Source: Lingula anatina
Taxonomy: Eukaryota > Brachiopoda > Lingulata > Lingulida > Lingulidae
Assembly (NCBI RefSeq): GCF_001039355.2
Contig: NW_019775606.1
Coordinates: 121,562 to 185,561, forward strand
DNA: 64,000 nucleotides
Reading direction: 5' to 3'
Below, piece by piece: positions 25,131 through 37,307 of this stretch; within the stretch, counting starts at the first letter, position 1, and each line of letters starts with the position of its first letter. The position numbers and the translations under genes are program-made. The notes under the pieces were generated by a model, which did not search any database, had not been told where the DNA came from, and saw only the letters and a list, made by a program, of their open reading frames with translations.

Positions 25131-26125
25131 TAAGTGCTGTAGGATCTTACTTAGAACAGCCTTAAACTCAAAGGCCTGAAGGCCGATTTTAAAGTAAAGA
25201 CTTTAAGTCGCATTTCCAGTTAGGTTGGGTTGATCAACCTTAGTATGATCCACCTTAGCAGACAGTTTGGGATTGGTTTCATAAAACAGGTTAAGTCCCA
25301 AAACTTGTCTAAACATTTGGACCCCAAATTAAGGCTACTTTAAATTATTTTAACACAAACCAATAGTTGTCCACCTGTATAAAGTAAGTAACCAGTTGGA
25401 AACGCCAACAATCCCTCTCCTGTTATAAAACTGGCACAGCATTTCATCAATTATACTATTACTACCCCAGTACTACCAATTTATCTTCTGTGAAAGTAGA
25501 CCAACATTTCGCTTGAAATGTTAAGAACAGTTTCTGTCTATTTTGATGAATCCACCCCATGGTGACAATAACTCCNCCCGCGCGTAATTACTGGCGGCTA
25601 TAAGTTACTATAAGTGATCATAAGATACCGCGAATAGAAAATAGATTTTTAGAAAATAGACTTTCCATGTGAACGAAGCCTAAGTGCTGTAGGATCTTAC
25701 TTAGAACAGCCTTAAACTCAAAGGCCTGAAGGCCGATTTTAAAGTAAAGACTTTAAGTCGCATTTCCAGTTAGGTTGGGTTGATCAACCTTAGTATGATC
25801 CACCTTAGCAGACAGTTTGGGATTGGTTTCATAAAACAGGTTAAGTCCCAAAACTTGTCTAAACATTTGGACCCCAAATTAAGGCTACTTTAAATTATTT
25901 TAACACAAACCAATAGTTGTCCACCTGTATAAAGTAAGTAACCAGTTGGAAACGCCAACAATCCCTCTCCTGTTATAAAACTGGCACAGCATTTCATCAA
26001 TTATACTATTACTACCCCAGTACTACCAATTTATCTTCTGTGAAAGTAGACCAACATTTCGCTTGAAATGTTAAGAACAGTTTCTGTCTATTTTGATGAA
26101 TCCACCCCATGGTGACAATAACTCC
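25032..26125. repeat. 544-bp exact direct repeat across a single N
   Basis: Bases 25032-25575 and 25582-26125 read the same throughout as far as I can compare by eye, with an N at 25576. This looks like an unmerged contig overlap, the same pattern as at 5636. The true sequence probably has one copy. Confidence 0.85.
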
Positions 26126-26727
26126 ACCATAGGAGGCCTAAAGTCGCCTTCTGAAAATTTTATTCCAGTAAAGGCAGTTCCACCATTAAGCAAGGAACAA
26201 GAGAAACCTTTGATGCCCCATGGGGTGCTAATCAAAATCAGGCGTGAAACAGACAGATGGATGGATGCATGAGCGGATATATAAAGCCCACACATGAAAT
26301 TCCATTCTGCTGGAAACACGACTGGGGCATTATCCTGCAACCTGACCTCAGAGAACCCACTGTGCAACTTTGCACCATATAACCAAATCAATGACAAATT
26401 AAATTTCGCATCTGGTGGTGCATCACTGGGCCTGTTCCTATAAGATCTAATTCTATTTGATTCCAATGAGTCATCAGAAGAATATAAGGCCATCCCAGTC
26501 TGACTTAAAGTTCAGCATTCAGTATGACATTATATATATTAAAATTATCAAAAAATAAAATATTCAAAATATAAACAAACCCATGACATGAAAAAAGTCT
26601 TAGACACCATACAGCCTGTTTCTAGTGTGTGGATCTGCATCCCTACCTCAGCAAGCCACCAGATCTCTACCCATAAGGAGCCAACCTAATCCCCCTATCC
26701 CGCCCAGTGCCAACATAGCTATGGCAG

Positions 26728-26892
26728 AATTCAGAACAGTGGACTAACTACATGTAGTCTGAGGGTCAAATATGGCAACCCATTAAAAAGCTCACTGTCC
26801 GCTAATAGACACTGAATAGATTCCCCATGGGGAAGTATTCAAGTTGGTCAGCCATATTTGATGCTCAGACTAGTTAGTCCACTGTTCTGAAT
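26728..26892. mobile_element. MITE family B, copy 3
   Basis: Inverse ends 'attcagaacagtggactaac' and 'tagtccactgttctgaat', with 'gtcaaatatggc' arms and the centre 'tagacactgaatagattccc'. Confidence 0.8.
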
Positions 26893-28607
26893 GCGGCCTA
26901 TGGTAGGCCACAAGTCCTTGCAATTGATGGCTGACTATGTGGAGAAATCTAAATCAGATGGCTTACTGAGATGCCATGAATGAAGTTACTAAGTTAGGTA
27001 AGCCTAAATTCAGAGGAAACAGACCTTGTAAGAAGTGTCTGTACATTCAGATAGCTGAAGAATGTGTGGATATGATGCTGAGTAATTGTCCACAAAACAG
27101 CAAAATCTTTGCCATTTAGACATTAAATAGCCGTAAAGACCTACAGTAGGTATATACTGTTAAAGAGCTACATATTCTGTGCACACTTCTCTTTACTGGC
27201 AACATTCACAACTCTTTTCAAACAAAGATAAAATTGTTTAAAGAAAGCCACAAAAACGATGACAATTCTTCATCTGAGATTCAAAACTCCACAATAAATT
27301 CATGTGAATAACAGGAAAATGTAATAAACTGCATTTTACAACCAAAACAGCAGTTCATCATAATATCTGGATATCGCGAGATATTGGAGCATCAATAATT
27401 GCTACCCTACATAATAATGTCTTAAGAGATTATTACTAAATCGATTAAGAGATTATTACTAAATCGATTAATTTTAAATGTTGGAACAGATTTATTAACC
27501 ATGGTAAGAATGGGAAATTATCAATTACCAGAGGAAATTTTGTTTTATGGCATTTTTCATGGCAAAATGAAAAGTTGTCTTCCCTTTAAACTTTGCCAAA
27601 ATGTCTGGGTCATGCTGAGAATTTCCAAATGTGTATTCGCTGGAGTATAAAGGCCAATACTTATCACTCAAATCATTTACCTCAGCAATTATAGAAAGAT
27701 TACAGAGGAATGACTGCATATTAGTTTGTATCAACTTCCTGGGTTCAGAGGCATGATTGCAAATTAGTTTGTTCTAACTTCCTGGGCTCAGAACTTTATG
27801 ATAAGTTTTTTTCCAATATCTTAAATGTTATTTTCCTCTTTTTTTTAATCAAACAGATGTCACCTTTTTTTTTTTTTTAAACCAAACTGCCAAATATGGA
27901 TTTTCAATTTGGGTAAAAATATGATCTCCCTTACAAGTACTTTTCTCTACTCATCTGGCTTATGGAGAAGCCACATTTCAGCTTTTTACATCCCCATCAT
28001 TGCACCATTTCCATGCAGACTGCTGGCATTTCAGATGCGATAAAACAGACTCTCACTTCAAATGTCAATCTCTTTTTTATTGCTTTTCATGTAGCACCAT
28101 TAAAAAAACATAGAGCTGACTAGCTGCAGAAATTTAAAGCAACACAAACCGTATTAAATAACCATATTCCATGATAATTCTTTGATGACAATTGGTATGC
28201 ACATGAATTCAGAACCATCATTATTGGAAAAAATTTATATTGTACTCTATGAACAAGTTAATACACAAGGGATACTATTGTCGCATATTGGAGAATTGCT
28301 GCTTGTTGCAATAAACAAAATAACGAAATCATTACAGTAAACACTTTATAGCAATTATTGCTCTGTAGTACAGAAATTCATTGTAGTACAGAAATTCATT
28401 CCTAGAAAAATGGGGCAGTTTTCGTTAATAACTCCAGACTTTATACCTGTTTAACACCGTTTGACCTTCACCCATCTCCCAACAAAAAGGTCTGATAATA
28501 TATCATGAAAAGATTTCTCAAATACAACATTTTATTCTTCCATGCAGAGAAGAAACGCATTGCAAATTAGATTTATAATTGTTTCTGAAGTCACTATTAA
28601 AGCTTTC

Positions 28608-28762
28608 AGGACAATGGACAAACAGATCCGTAAATCAAATAAGGCGACCCACTAAAAAGTTTGCCACTTAGTTCCCAATTAGACACTGAATAGATTATGC
28701 AACAAGTATTCAAGTGGGTCAGCCATATTTGATCTGTGGATCTGTTAGTACGCTGTTCTGAA
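28608..28762. mobile_element. MITE family B, copy 4
   Basis: 'aaacagatccgtaaatcaaa' pairs with 'tttgatctgtggatctgtta'. The centre again contains 'ttagacactgaatagatt'. The right end is 'ctgttctgaatg'. Confidence 0.8.
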
Positions 28763-29010
28763 TGTGCTCTATGATGTCTATCTGCCTTAAGTGGCCAGCA
28801 TGATATTTTAACCATATGTCAAAGCTGCCTCCCAGGTAAAAACAGGTAAATTCTCTTGAGTAAGATTAACTTTTTTTATGGCCTTTACACAATGGGCAAT
28901 GAAAAACCTATGTAACAGTAAAAGCCCATTGCCAAGACCAGCTTCCTCCTGAGAGGGTAATTGCTCTCTGTAAAGTTTCTAACTGTCCTCTTCATGTGAT
29001 GAGCCACAAA

Positions 29011-29232
29011 GGGCGCATTCAGATTCACACAATGTACTAGCTGGGTCAGTCCAACTCTGCAGGGGATTCTCACTAAAGTGCAATCAGTGCTATCAGTTTA
29101 ATCAGCACACAATAATTAACCACCCCTGAGGCGTGCCAGACAAATACTAAGCTGTTTCCACTGATTTGGCGAGAATCCCCAGAAGAGTTGGATCGACCCA
29201 GCTAGTATGATATGTGAATCTGAATGCGGTCT
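29011..29232. mobile_element. MITE family A relative
   Basis: The left end 'gcattcagattcacac' with 'tactagctgggtc' pairs with the right end 'gacccagctagta' and 'gtgaatctgaatgc'. The centre contains 'aataattaaccacccc' and 'ggcgtgccagaca', words of family A. Confidence 0.75.
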
Positions 29233-30114
29233 TAGATATATTACACAAGGACTGCAAATGTGAGAGGGGAAAGAGGTGGGGTTAAGGGCCTAAGTGATCT
29301 CCAATTAGAAAATCTATACTCTTTTTTGCTATAACCTTTTTGATTGCAGCTCGATCATCTCTGGGTTGCTGGCAATTTATTTGGTTTTGGCATTAGACTT
29401 TTTAACTGACTAACATTAAGTACTTTATACCATGGCTTTCTGAGAGGGAAACCTGATGCCAAAAAGTGATGTTATCTTGAAAGGTTATTTTCCAGGCAGA
29501 AGCAAAACAAGACACAAAAACTGAACAGGGTCCAAAATGTTAGCATGCAAATCTACAGGTTGTAGGCAGAGAACTGGTGAGACTATGGTAGGAAAACAGC
29601 TATAAATCAACAGGCTGCAAGGGCCTCTCACACAAATGATGTTTCTGGGCATAGATTAGATGGCTAAAATTGACTGACTTTTGGGGTCTATAAGTACAAA
29701 ACAATGGACATATTAGGATATATAGCTTATACTGTTAATCCCTGATAGTCATCTGTGTTACACCAAAATTCACAATTTTATGTGATCTTCACAAATTCCA
29801 ATGTAAGTGATAAAAAAATAAGACTTTAACATCAAATCTTATAATAAAAATTGATATAAAATGTCAACCATTCTTTTCTTTTTACAAAAGACAGGTAATG
29901 CTTTATTGGAAAGACTACCACTGATTTACCCTATATCAAAGTAGGCTAAGAAATTCATTTGGTTTACAAAATAAAACCAATTTTGTGTAGGTCTCGGGTC
30001 TTCAGAGTAACCAGAGCCCCATTAATAAGGACAAGAACCTGTGATTAAGGCCTACACACACTACAGGTAAGGGTACAGAGCATTTTTTACATGTAACTCC
30101 ATGACAGATGGCTT

Positions 30115-30370
30115 GACCACAGGTGAATATATGACAGGTGACTTCATGATAAGTGACTCTGTGACAGGTGACTTAACAAGTGACTCTGTGACAAGTGACT
30201 CAACAACAAGTGACTCTGTGACAAGTGACTCCACAACAAGTGACTCTGTGACAAGTGACTCCACGGCAAGTACTAGTAACTCTGTAGCAGGTGACTCCAC
30301 AGCAAGTTACTCAAAGACAAGTGACTCCTTCACAAGTAGCCCCTTGACAGGTGACTGCATGAACAAGGGA
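30115..30370. repeat. 15/30-bp minisatellite open on both strands
   Basis: 'aagtgactctgtgac' alternates with 'aagtgactccacaac' in a 30-bp higher-order unit, becoming degenerate at both edges. Because the period is a multiple of three, both strands stay open: S/D/T/V repeats on plus (30101-30400) and E/S/L/V repeats on minus (30061-30300). I see no splice or start context that makes either a gene. Confidence 0.85.
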
Positions 30371-30950
30371 CAGAATGAAACAATGCATGATAATGACTGA
30401 TATTTTCATTTAAGGGGAAATTCACATCGTCATTAAAGAGAAGAAAAATAGTTCAACTTCTTCAAGTAAATTATCTGGTTTAATATATCAATTAACAAAT
30501 TTTACTGATAATTATACACTGGTGTTTCTCCCATTGAAGCTTATCTGGTTTATATGTCTATTTACAGGCATTTAATGGTGATACTGCTGGCACCTCCTGA
30601 TAATATTACACACAATATATATGTTATCAAAGTATATATCAAAATTCAACATCATGCATGATGTAATACTGAAAAAAGCTCAGTTGAGGAACAGAAAAAA
30701 ATCTGTTTTTGATTTTATGAATAAATTATCAATTACTGCTGTCTGTCAATACTGGTACACTGAACATGGCTGCTACACAGGTATTTAACATTTAACAAGG
30801 TATTCAGCAGGAACTAGATAGGCCTAAATGTCAGGTACAACACCCACCCATAGCATCTTTAGTTTCATACCAAGCTCATTAATTTTCCCACTGAGAACCA
30901 CCAGCAGTGGTGCGAGGCAATGTTTTTCAAGGCATTTCTAATAAACATGA

Positions 30951-30953
<3 letters not shown>

Positions 30954-30981
<28 letters not shown>

Positions 30982-31008
30982 TTTTCTCCCCCCCCCCCTC
31001 TCCCCCAA
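30954..31008. repeat. (TC)n with C-rich tract
   Basis: Simple repeat. Confidence 0.95.
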
Positions 31009-32202
31009 TAACAAGTGTTGTAAATATTAATATTCCATTCATCAAGTAAGAATGAGCAAGCACACAATGAGAGTTCCAACAATTATGATATCATATTTCA
31101 TATATATATTCTACAGTGCTGTATATCATTGCCTACCTAATAATTCATGATTGAACCAGTTTTTATCATAAACTGCTGATGATTACTCACTTTATTTAGC
31201 TAAAGTGAGGAATAAGAAAAGCCATCAATGATACTGACTGTATATTAATTTTAAATGAAACAATTAGGCAGACATTTTCCAATTCACATACCACTTATGA
31301 TTATAAATTGGGCAAACAATTTTAACTATTTGTGTAACACTAATACTATTTAAAAAGTTCCACAATATACAACCAGTATATATATATATAAATATATGCT
31401 TTATGGAAGCAATTATAAGCTCTAAGCTTTAATGTCTAAACACAAGCCAAAAGATAGATCAATACATTCACCAGGGAGGCTGGATACCCACAGACTATGG
31501 CTGATTTGGTTCCTAAACCTCAGCTATTCCCAATGCAGATTATATCCAACACTCTCAAGGAATTAACTCAAGGTGAAGTCAGATTAGGGCACTTTATGGT
31601 GTGTTTCCAGTGAAGTTAGGTCGACCTTTCTTGGACAGCATAAAAATATTACTTGCATGACTGGTAATTCATATATCACTAGATGGAACTTCAATATATC
31701 CAAAAAAGCTCCTGGTGATATTGATACAAAGTGATATTTACATTCCCAATTTATGTGTTTATTCATATATCTACTAGTATGTATTCATTTTTCTTTTAAT
31801 TCTGTTTTTTTTTCTTCATCAATAAATATTTATTTATTTATTTATTCCTCTTAAATCTATATTTTGTCTTCTCTCTGCTCAAATCACAGTTATAGAATAT
31901 CCTGACAGACTGAGATTAGTCCTACTGTGTGATCTGGCACCACACCCATCACTGATTCCCAAGCGAACCACATCTCCAATGAAACATCCAGAGTATTCAA
32001 TTATGTCTTTGCAATTTTTAAAGATCTATAAAGGCAACCAAACCCCAACCCCACCCCTCTTCTTCGAATTCTCTCATCACTTTTAAGTTTCAAAATTGTT
32101 TCGTATGCAACTACTCATAACCAAAAGTTCACCTTTAGAAATTCAGAAAATGCAAACAAAAAGGATTACAACTCTATGTTCCCTTCATAAATCCATTTAT
32201 GA

Positions 32203-32205
<3 letters not shown>

Positions 32206-32240
<35 letters not shown>
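32206..32240. repeat. (GA)n microsatellite
   Basis: Simple repeat. Confidence 0.95.
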
Positions 32241-32242
<2 letters not shown>

Positions 32243-33153
32243 GAATAGAGAGAGAAGAAGCTTAGTGGGGCATAAATAAAATCATCCAAATATCTGGATT
32301 TCTCAATAAATCCAGTGGGGTAATATAATTATCCAGACTCGTACATATGTACCACATTTTGTTTCACATACCAGGGTATGTTATGAACAATATCACATTC
32401 ATGCAATCCATATTACACATACATGTATACACAGTAACCATAATACGATATGAACAATAGTGCATGTGAAATTCAATATATACATACTGGTATAAACATA
32501 GTTACTAAAATAAGCAATCGACTGGAACTGATCAATAAATACCTATATACTTTCAATTACGATACTGACATATTACTTAATATATTTATTACTCAATGTA
32601 TATAACTGTCAAAATATTGACAGCATCAATTTTATTCAAAGCAATGTTTTGTTGGTAAAAACTGAAAAATGTGCTATTTTTAAGTTCTGAAAGAGGAGAG
32701 GGTTCATATGATAGACAGCATGTCTTTGTGAGTAACAGAAGGCAATATAGATTTTAAAGAATAATTAGCTGAGATACATGTAGTGGAAGAGCTGTGTATT
32801 TTTTCATATTTAAAAATCTTGTTGTTACTATAAAGAGGAAACTTAACCTGGGGACTGACTTCACAAAAGAACTATTTTTAGGCTGAACCTTGGTGTAAAC
32901 AAAACTGAAATCGAGAAAGGGAAATTTTTGACGTCCCAGTAATACTGTGAAATGAGGAACTCATAACCCCCCCCCCCCGCCAAAAAAAAAAAAAAAAAAA
33001 AAACATCTGCACAGTTAATATCAACGTACTCTACACTGTCGATACCTATTGTCGCACACTCAACTTCACAAGCACATGTAACCACCAGAGTACACCACCA
33101 TAACGCAAGAAACCCACTGTAAAGTGTAGATTTACTCATGCGATGAAACTTAC

Positions 33154-33250
33154 CTGAAATACTTGAAACAGAGTGGGAAAGAACTTCAAGTAGCGAACTT
33201 CGCCTATTGAAAACCACTGCAACTAAATTCCAGATTGTTTCAGTTGCTAC
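33154..33250 (-). other. Possible non-coding first exon of the SLC9A-like gene
   Basis: A strong consensus donor, ATTTCAG|GTAAGT, sits at 33154 on the minus strand in sequence less AT-rich than its surroundings, and a matching acceptor precedes the first coding exon at 11854. This would give a 5' untranslated exon and a 21-kb intron. The upstream edge is a guess. A signal-peptide-like frame (start near 33138) also begins just beyond this donor. RNA evidence is needed to choose. Confidence 0.3.
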
Positions 33251-33825
33251 CAAATCAATCGGATTATCCAGTTATCCAATCATCTTATATGTATGCAACA
33301 GAGTTTCCAGGTTCTACCTCAGATATGAAGACGTAAGCTACATACATGCTTAGTTGTGTTACGACTTCCCCAAACAAACTTGACCTCGCCTCGCGCCAAG
33401 GTCAGTCGCTTAGTGCACAGAAAAATGCTTGCATTGGAATGCGGTAGCTGAGTTCAAATGCGAACACATTTGATGATACAAGTTTTCGCTTGTGTGTCTC
33501 AGGTTTATATGAAATTGCGTTTTTTTTCTTGTGAAAACATGTGTTCTATTTATTTTCTATTTGAAAAAAAAATCATCTAAATAAAATTGAAGAACAGCAT
33601 CAAACCAATGAAGAAATTAGAAAATGTTTTTCAAATTCGCATAACTTTATCTTTTGGTTATATTATAGGCCTACCCACTATTAACTTTGGGAATGTGCAT
33701 CTCCTTGAGCGCCATTTATAAAAGCTTCATGTGGGGCCTACCTTTCTGTCCCTACCTTTTTCTATCAAAAGTTAGGATCAAAAGTTTGTGAAGTGCCAAA
33801 ATGTTCACGACTCCCTTAAGATAGT

Positions 33826-33867
33826 CCATTTATTATTTATTTATTTATTAAAATAGTTTATTTATTT

Positions 33868-33908
<41 letters not shown>

Positions 33909-33913
33909 TTTGG
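33826..33913. repeat. (TTTA)n microsatellite
   Basis: TTTATTTA repeats with short interruptions. Confidence 0.95.
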
Positions 33914-34092
33914 GGGGATTGTGTGCTATATTATTCTAATAAATCAACTACTGGTAGTTTTCAATATCTGCAATTATTACTGATTAAGAAAACAGTTCAC
34001 ATATTGGCTAATCACAATCAATATTATTCCGTTAATATATTAATCTATTTATAAAATTATCAAATAAATAAATTTTTGGTTAGGGTGTTCAT

Positions 34093-34095
<3 letters not shown>

Positions 34096-34157
<62 letters not shown>

Positions 34158-34158
34158 N
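34096..34158. repeat. (TA)n microsatellite ending at a single N
   Basis: About 60 bp of TA repeat and an N at 34158, a probable contig join. Confidence 0.95.
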
Positions 34159-34687
34159 CTGTATTAACACATATGTCACGAATCCGCTGGTGTCCGGTGG
34201 GGAGAAGTGATTCTGTGATGACCAGGGCCACTGTTAGCTGTGCAATCCATACACACGTATCTGCCATTGGAAACGTAGGTACTCCGAAAATGCAAATTTA
34301 CTAGACACAGGTTCAAACAAACTAATGAGCAATTGCTCCAAAAATAATACGAACATTCACACTTTTTATGTACCGATCATTCAAACATAAAGATATAAAC
34401 GTAAATTGAAGTATAAAGGCGTGATTATTTTTGCATGGTACTAGAAAATGTGTGAAGCACTAGTCAGTTTTCCCGATATATCCAATATTAAAGTATCTAC
34501 CAACTAGTTGTGCTTCCCTTGTTAAGCTTCCAATGCAATGTAAGGATTGTTTGTTCTGTTTTGTTTGTATTTTCAGTTCTAGTTAAATACATAATGCATT
34601 CAAGTAGGCCTAAATCCATTAATCCATCGTCACGTAGCTGCATGGACTTTGTATTGAAACGTAACATCGTGAATGAAAGGCATTATT

Positions 34688-35764
34688 TCAATTCATATGG
34701 GGAAAGTTTTCGTCCAAGTCATTCATAAACGATGGGTCGTTGTCAACGTCTATATAAAAGGCGTGTTTATTCACGGAAATATGCACGGGGTTGGACGATT
34801 TTGGAACTACTGTAATGTTTCTATCCATAGCGTATCTTAACAAAACCGTGGCAGGACTTGTACGATATTTCCTAGCAGCTGTCAAAACCCTTGGGTTATC
34901 GAAAAATGGGTTACTTTCTGGATATCCTTCGTCAAGCCACTTAAAACCGAGCACGCTATGAGCCATAAATTGTATTCCATGCTTGGTGCAAAATTTGCGC
35001 AACTTTGTGTTTCTTTTTATCAAGTCAAACCTAGCTTGAAGAACGGAGACTGGAACTGTGGCTTTTTGTAACAGTTCTTTCAATTGCGATATTTTAAAAT
35101 TACTGACTCCAATAGAACGAACAGTTCCCGTTTGGTTCAGTTCTTCCAGTGCTTCCCAAGATTCCTGCCACGTGCCTCTTTTCTCGTCTGCTTCACACTC
35201 GAATCCTTGTGTGTCACAAGATGGCGCTTTAATGAGAACCAGGTCGATGTAATCTGTCTTCAGGCGGTTCAGCGATCTTTCGATTGACTTTTTAGTTGCG
35301 TCTTTACCCAAATGTTTTGGATGAACTTTAACAATTATAAAAACCTCTTCGCGTCTGCAATATGGATTCTGGGCTAAAATGGAACCAAGAGCCGCTTCGC
35401 TCTCATCTTCTGGATCTGTGTCAAATAACCTGACAAAAATATGATATTAAAATGAATATAAATGTATATTAAGTAAGGTATGTGCATGGGTAAAAATATA
35501 GAGAAGGATCACTAATTTATTTACTCTATGATTTTTGAAAGTGGGTTTGTGAAAATTTAAAGTCATTAGCTCCTGTGCTTTGTAGCATGCGGTAAATAGA
35601 TCATGTCTCGACCTCACCTGATCACAAATATAAAAATATACACTGATCATGCTGTGTTTAAACAGTAATTTTGTTTCACCTGTAGCCGACTTTCAGCGCG
35701 TGTGGTATAGCTGTTTGCGCATCTTTGTGAGGCATTCCGCCGAGACCAAGACCCAACATCGGCA
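34688..35764 (-). other. Aldo-keto reductase half (exons 6-7)
   Basis: An (alpha/beta)8 NADPH-type reductase domain, about 275 residues, complete to its C-terminus (stop at 34688-34690). By equal-length alignment with AKR family motifs, the catalytic Asp50 is present (Asp398), Tyr55 is Asp403, Lys84 is Lys429 and His117 is Lys462. The spacing from Lys to His is 33, as in AKR1 enzymes. Cofactor-site motifs VSNF, the Gln of VLQARF, and PKSSN are kept. Exon 6 starts mid-codon (phase 1) and needs exon 5 for the usual first hairpin. The 742-nt terminal exon is intron-free. Confidence 0.9.
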
Positions 35765-37261
35765 CTAGAATTAAATTTTACAAAATTAAAAAAAAAAAAA
35801 AAAAAATCATAAACTGATTATACAGTGTTGCAGTACCGTGGTGTGCAACGTATGACCCCCACAAAGTTCAATGCGAGAGAATAGGTGTATTTTGTACCAA
35901 AACCACAGGGCTCGTCTTCTCATATTAAATTCAGTTTAGCTTTTCGGGTGTTTTTGTCTTCATCATTTACAAAAATGATAAGTTTATGGTATAAGAATGA
36001 TAATTGGTTAAGTATATGTATTTGTTTAAACTTTTCACCTATGTATGAAAAGCCTTTCAAAGTACAACGTAATATAATATGCTTATTTTGAAAGTTTTTT
36101 GAAAGCTTATTTTGAACTCATCGCGCAGTCGTGCCTTCTTCAGCACAAATTGATGAGGTGAATGTTATAAATAAAATTATCTAAATGCCTCGCTGGCCCT
36201 AGATTATCCTTATTTTGTAAGAGTGTCTCATATCCCACTTTTGTATGTTCAGATTAACATATTCTAAACACAATATGATTTGGACCCGCTGCATCACAAC
36301 TGTACATACTTTCATATCCACTCTTCAATAAAAAAGGGTCGGTTTCTTCTTTCTCGTTCCACTGTTCCATAGCTGGCGGAGTGAGATACGGATACTTGGT
36401 TAGTACTTCTCTCACGGTTAAGTCCTCCATCCGAATATTGCACTCCAATTCTAAGGAAAGCAAGCACAATTTATGATTCTCGGTAAAAAGAAAGCATGTT
36501 TTATTAATGATTTTATCATGTAATTGTTTTCACTTTTGAATTATGAAAAGGTCATCAAAATATATTTTAAAAAGCACCAAATTTATGCAGTTTCCGATAA
36601 GTACCAACCAGCTTGCACGTTCATGTCAGTGCTTATCACAAACCTTTAATAGGAGTGCTAACGCATGAATTTCGTGCTGAGATTAAACATATAGTAATCA
36701 CGTAATCAAACAAGAACGGTTCCTCTATTTTACCCAATTTTACCAAATTTTCGAATGTATCACAAATAAAAAGAATAATATATTTCACAACCACACCCGT
36801 TGGTTTCTGCTCTCGGAGTTTAATGCAGCTTTCAATGTACTCCGCATCGTTGGAATCTGGACATTCCCACATACACCACAGGAAATTGATGAACACCGCC
36901 ACGGCGATGTTGGGAGCGCCCCCTTTTGTTCGCACTTGGTGGAACCAGCCCTCGGGTACATATATGATATCCCCGGCCTCAAGTGTGGTATTATAGATGA
37001 CGATTTTTGAAACATCAGGGAATTTGGTCAAGTCCACCGCCTCCTGGTTTACTGGAGAAATACCTGGAAATGGGATATACGTCAATAGTGAACTTTGATA
37101 ATAATTACATAAAAATGACATAACATATCATTAATAATAACGTTGCTTGCGAAAGATGACAATAATAATTATTATTGTTAACATAAAAGAAAAAGAGCAC
37201 AGTCCCTTGTAAACCGCGAAGATATGCCTCGGTTTATTTAATATAAAATATAACATAATAC

Positions 37262-37307
<46 letters not shown>

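Larger units (their letters stand above)
12300..33150. other. Gene-poor 21 kb: intron or intergenic
   Basis: I find no exon that I can assign to a protein family on either strand. What is visible is the listed MITEs, hAT-like elements, microsatellites and one assembly duplication. If the 33.2-kb exon is real, this is the first intron of the SLC9A-like gene; otherwise it is intergenic. Confidence 0.5.

Noticed and set aside
26071-26493. 140-codon minus-strand gene
   Set aside because: No recognisable domain. It begins inside the assembly duplication and overlaps inverted 'accccatgg' words suggesting a repeat.
32861-33253. 130-codon minus-strand protein
   Set aside because: It reads through a strong GTAAGT donor and into a poly-A/T run. 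At most it contains a first exon.
36254-36469. Separate 71-codon gene or JmjC C-terminus ending at 36254
   Set aside because: The last codons lie past a good GTATGT donor (36309). Splicing there in phase creates the AKR hairpin, which explains the sequence better.
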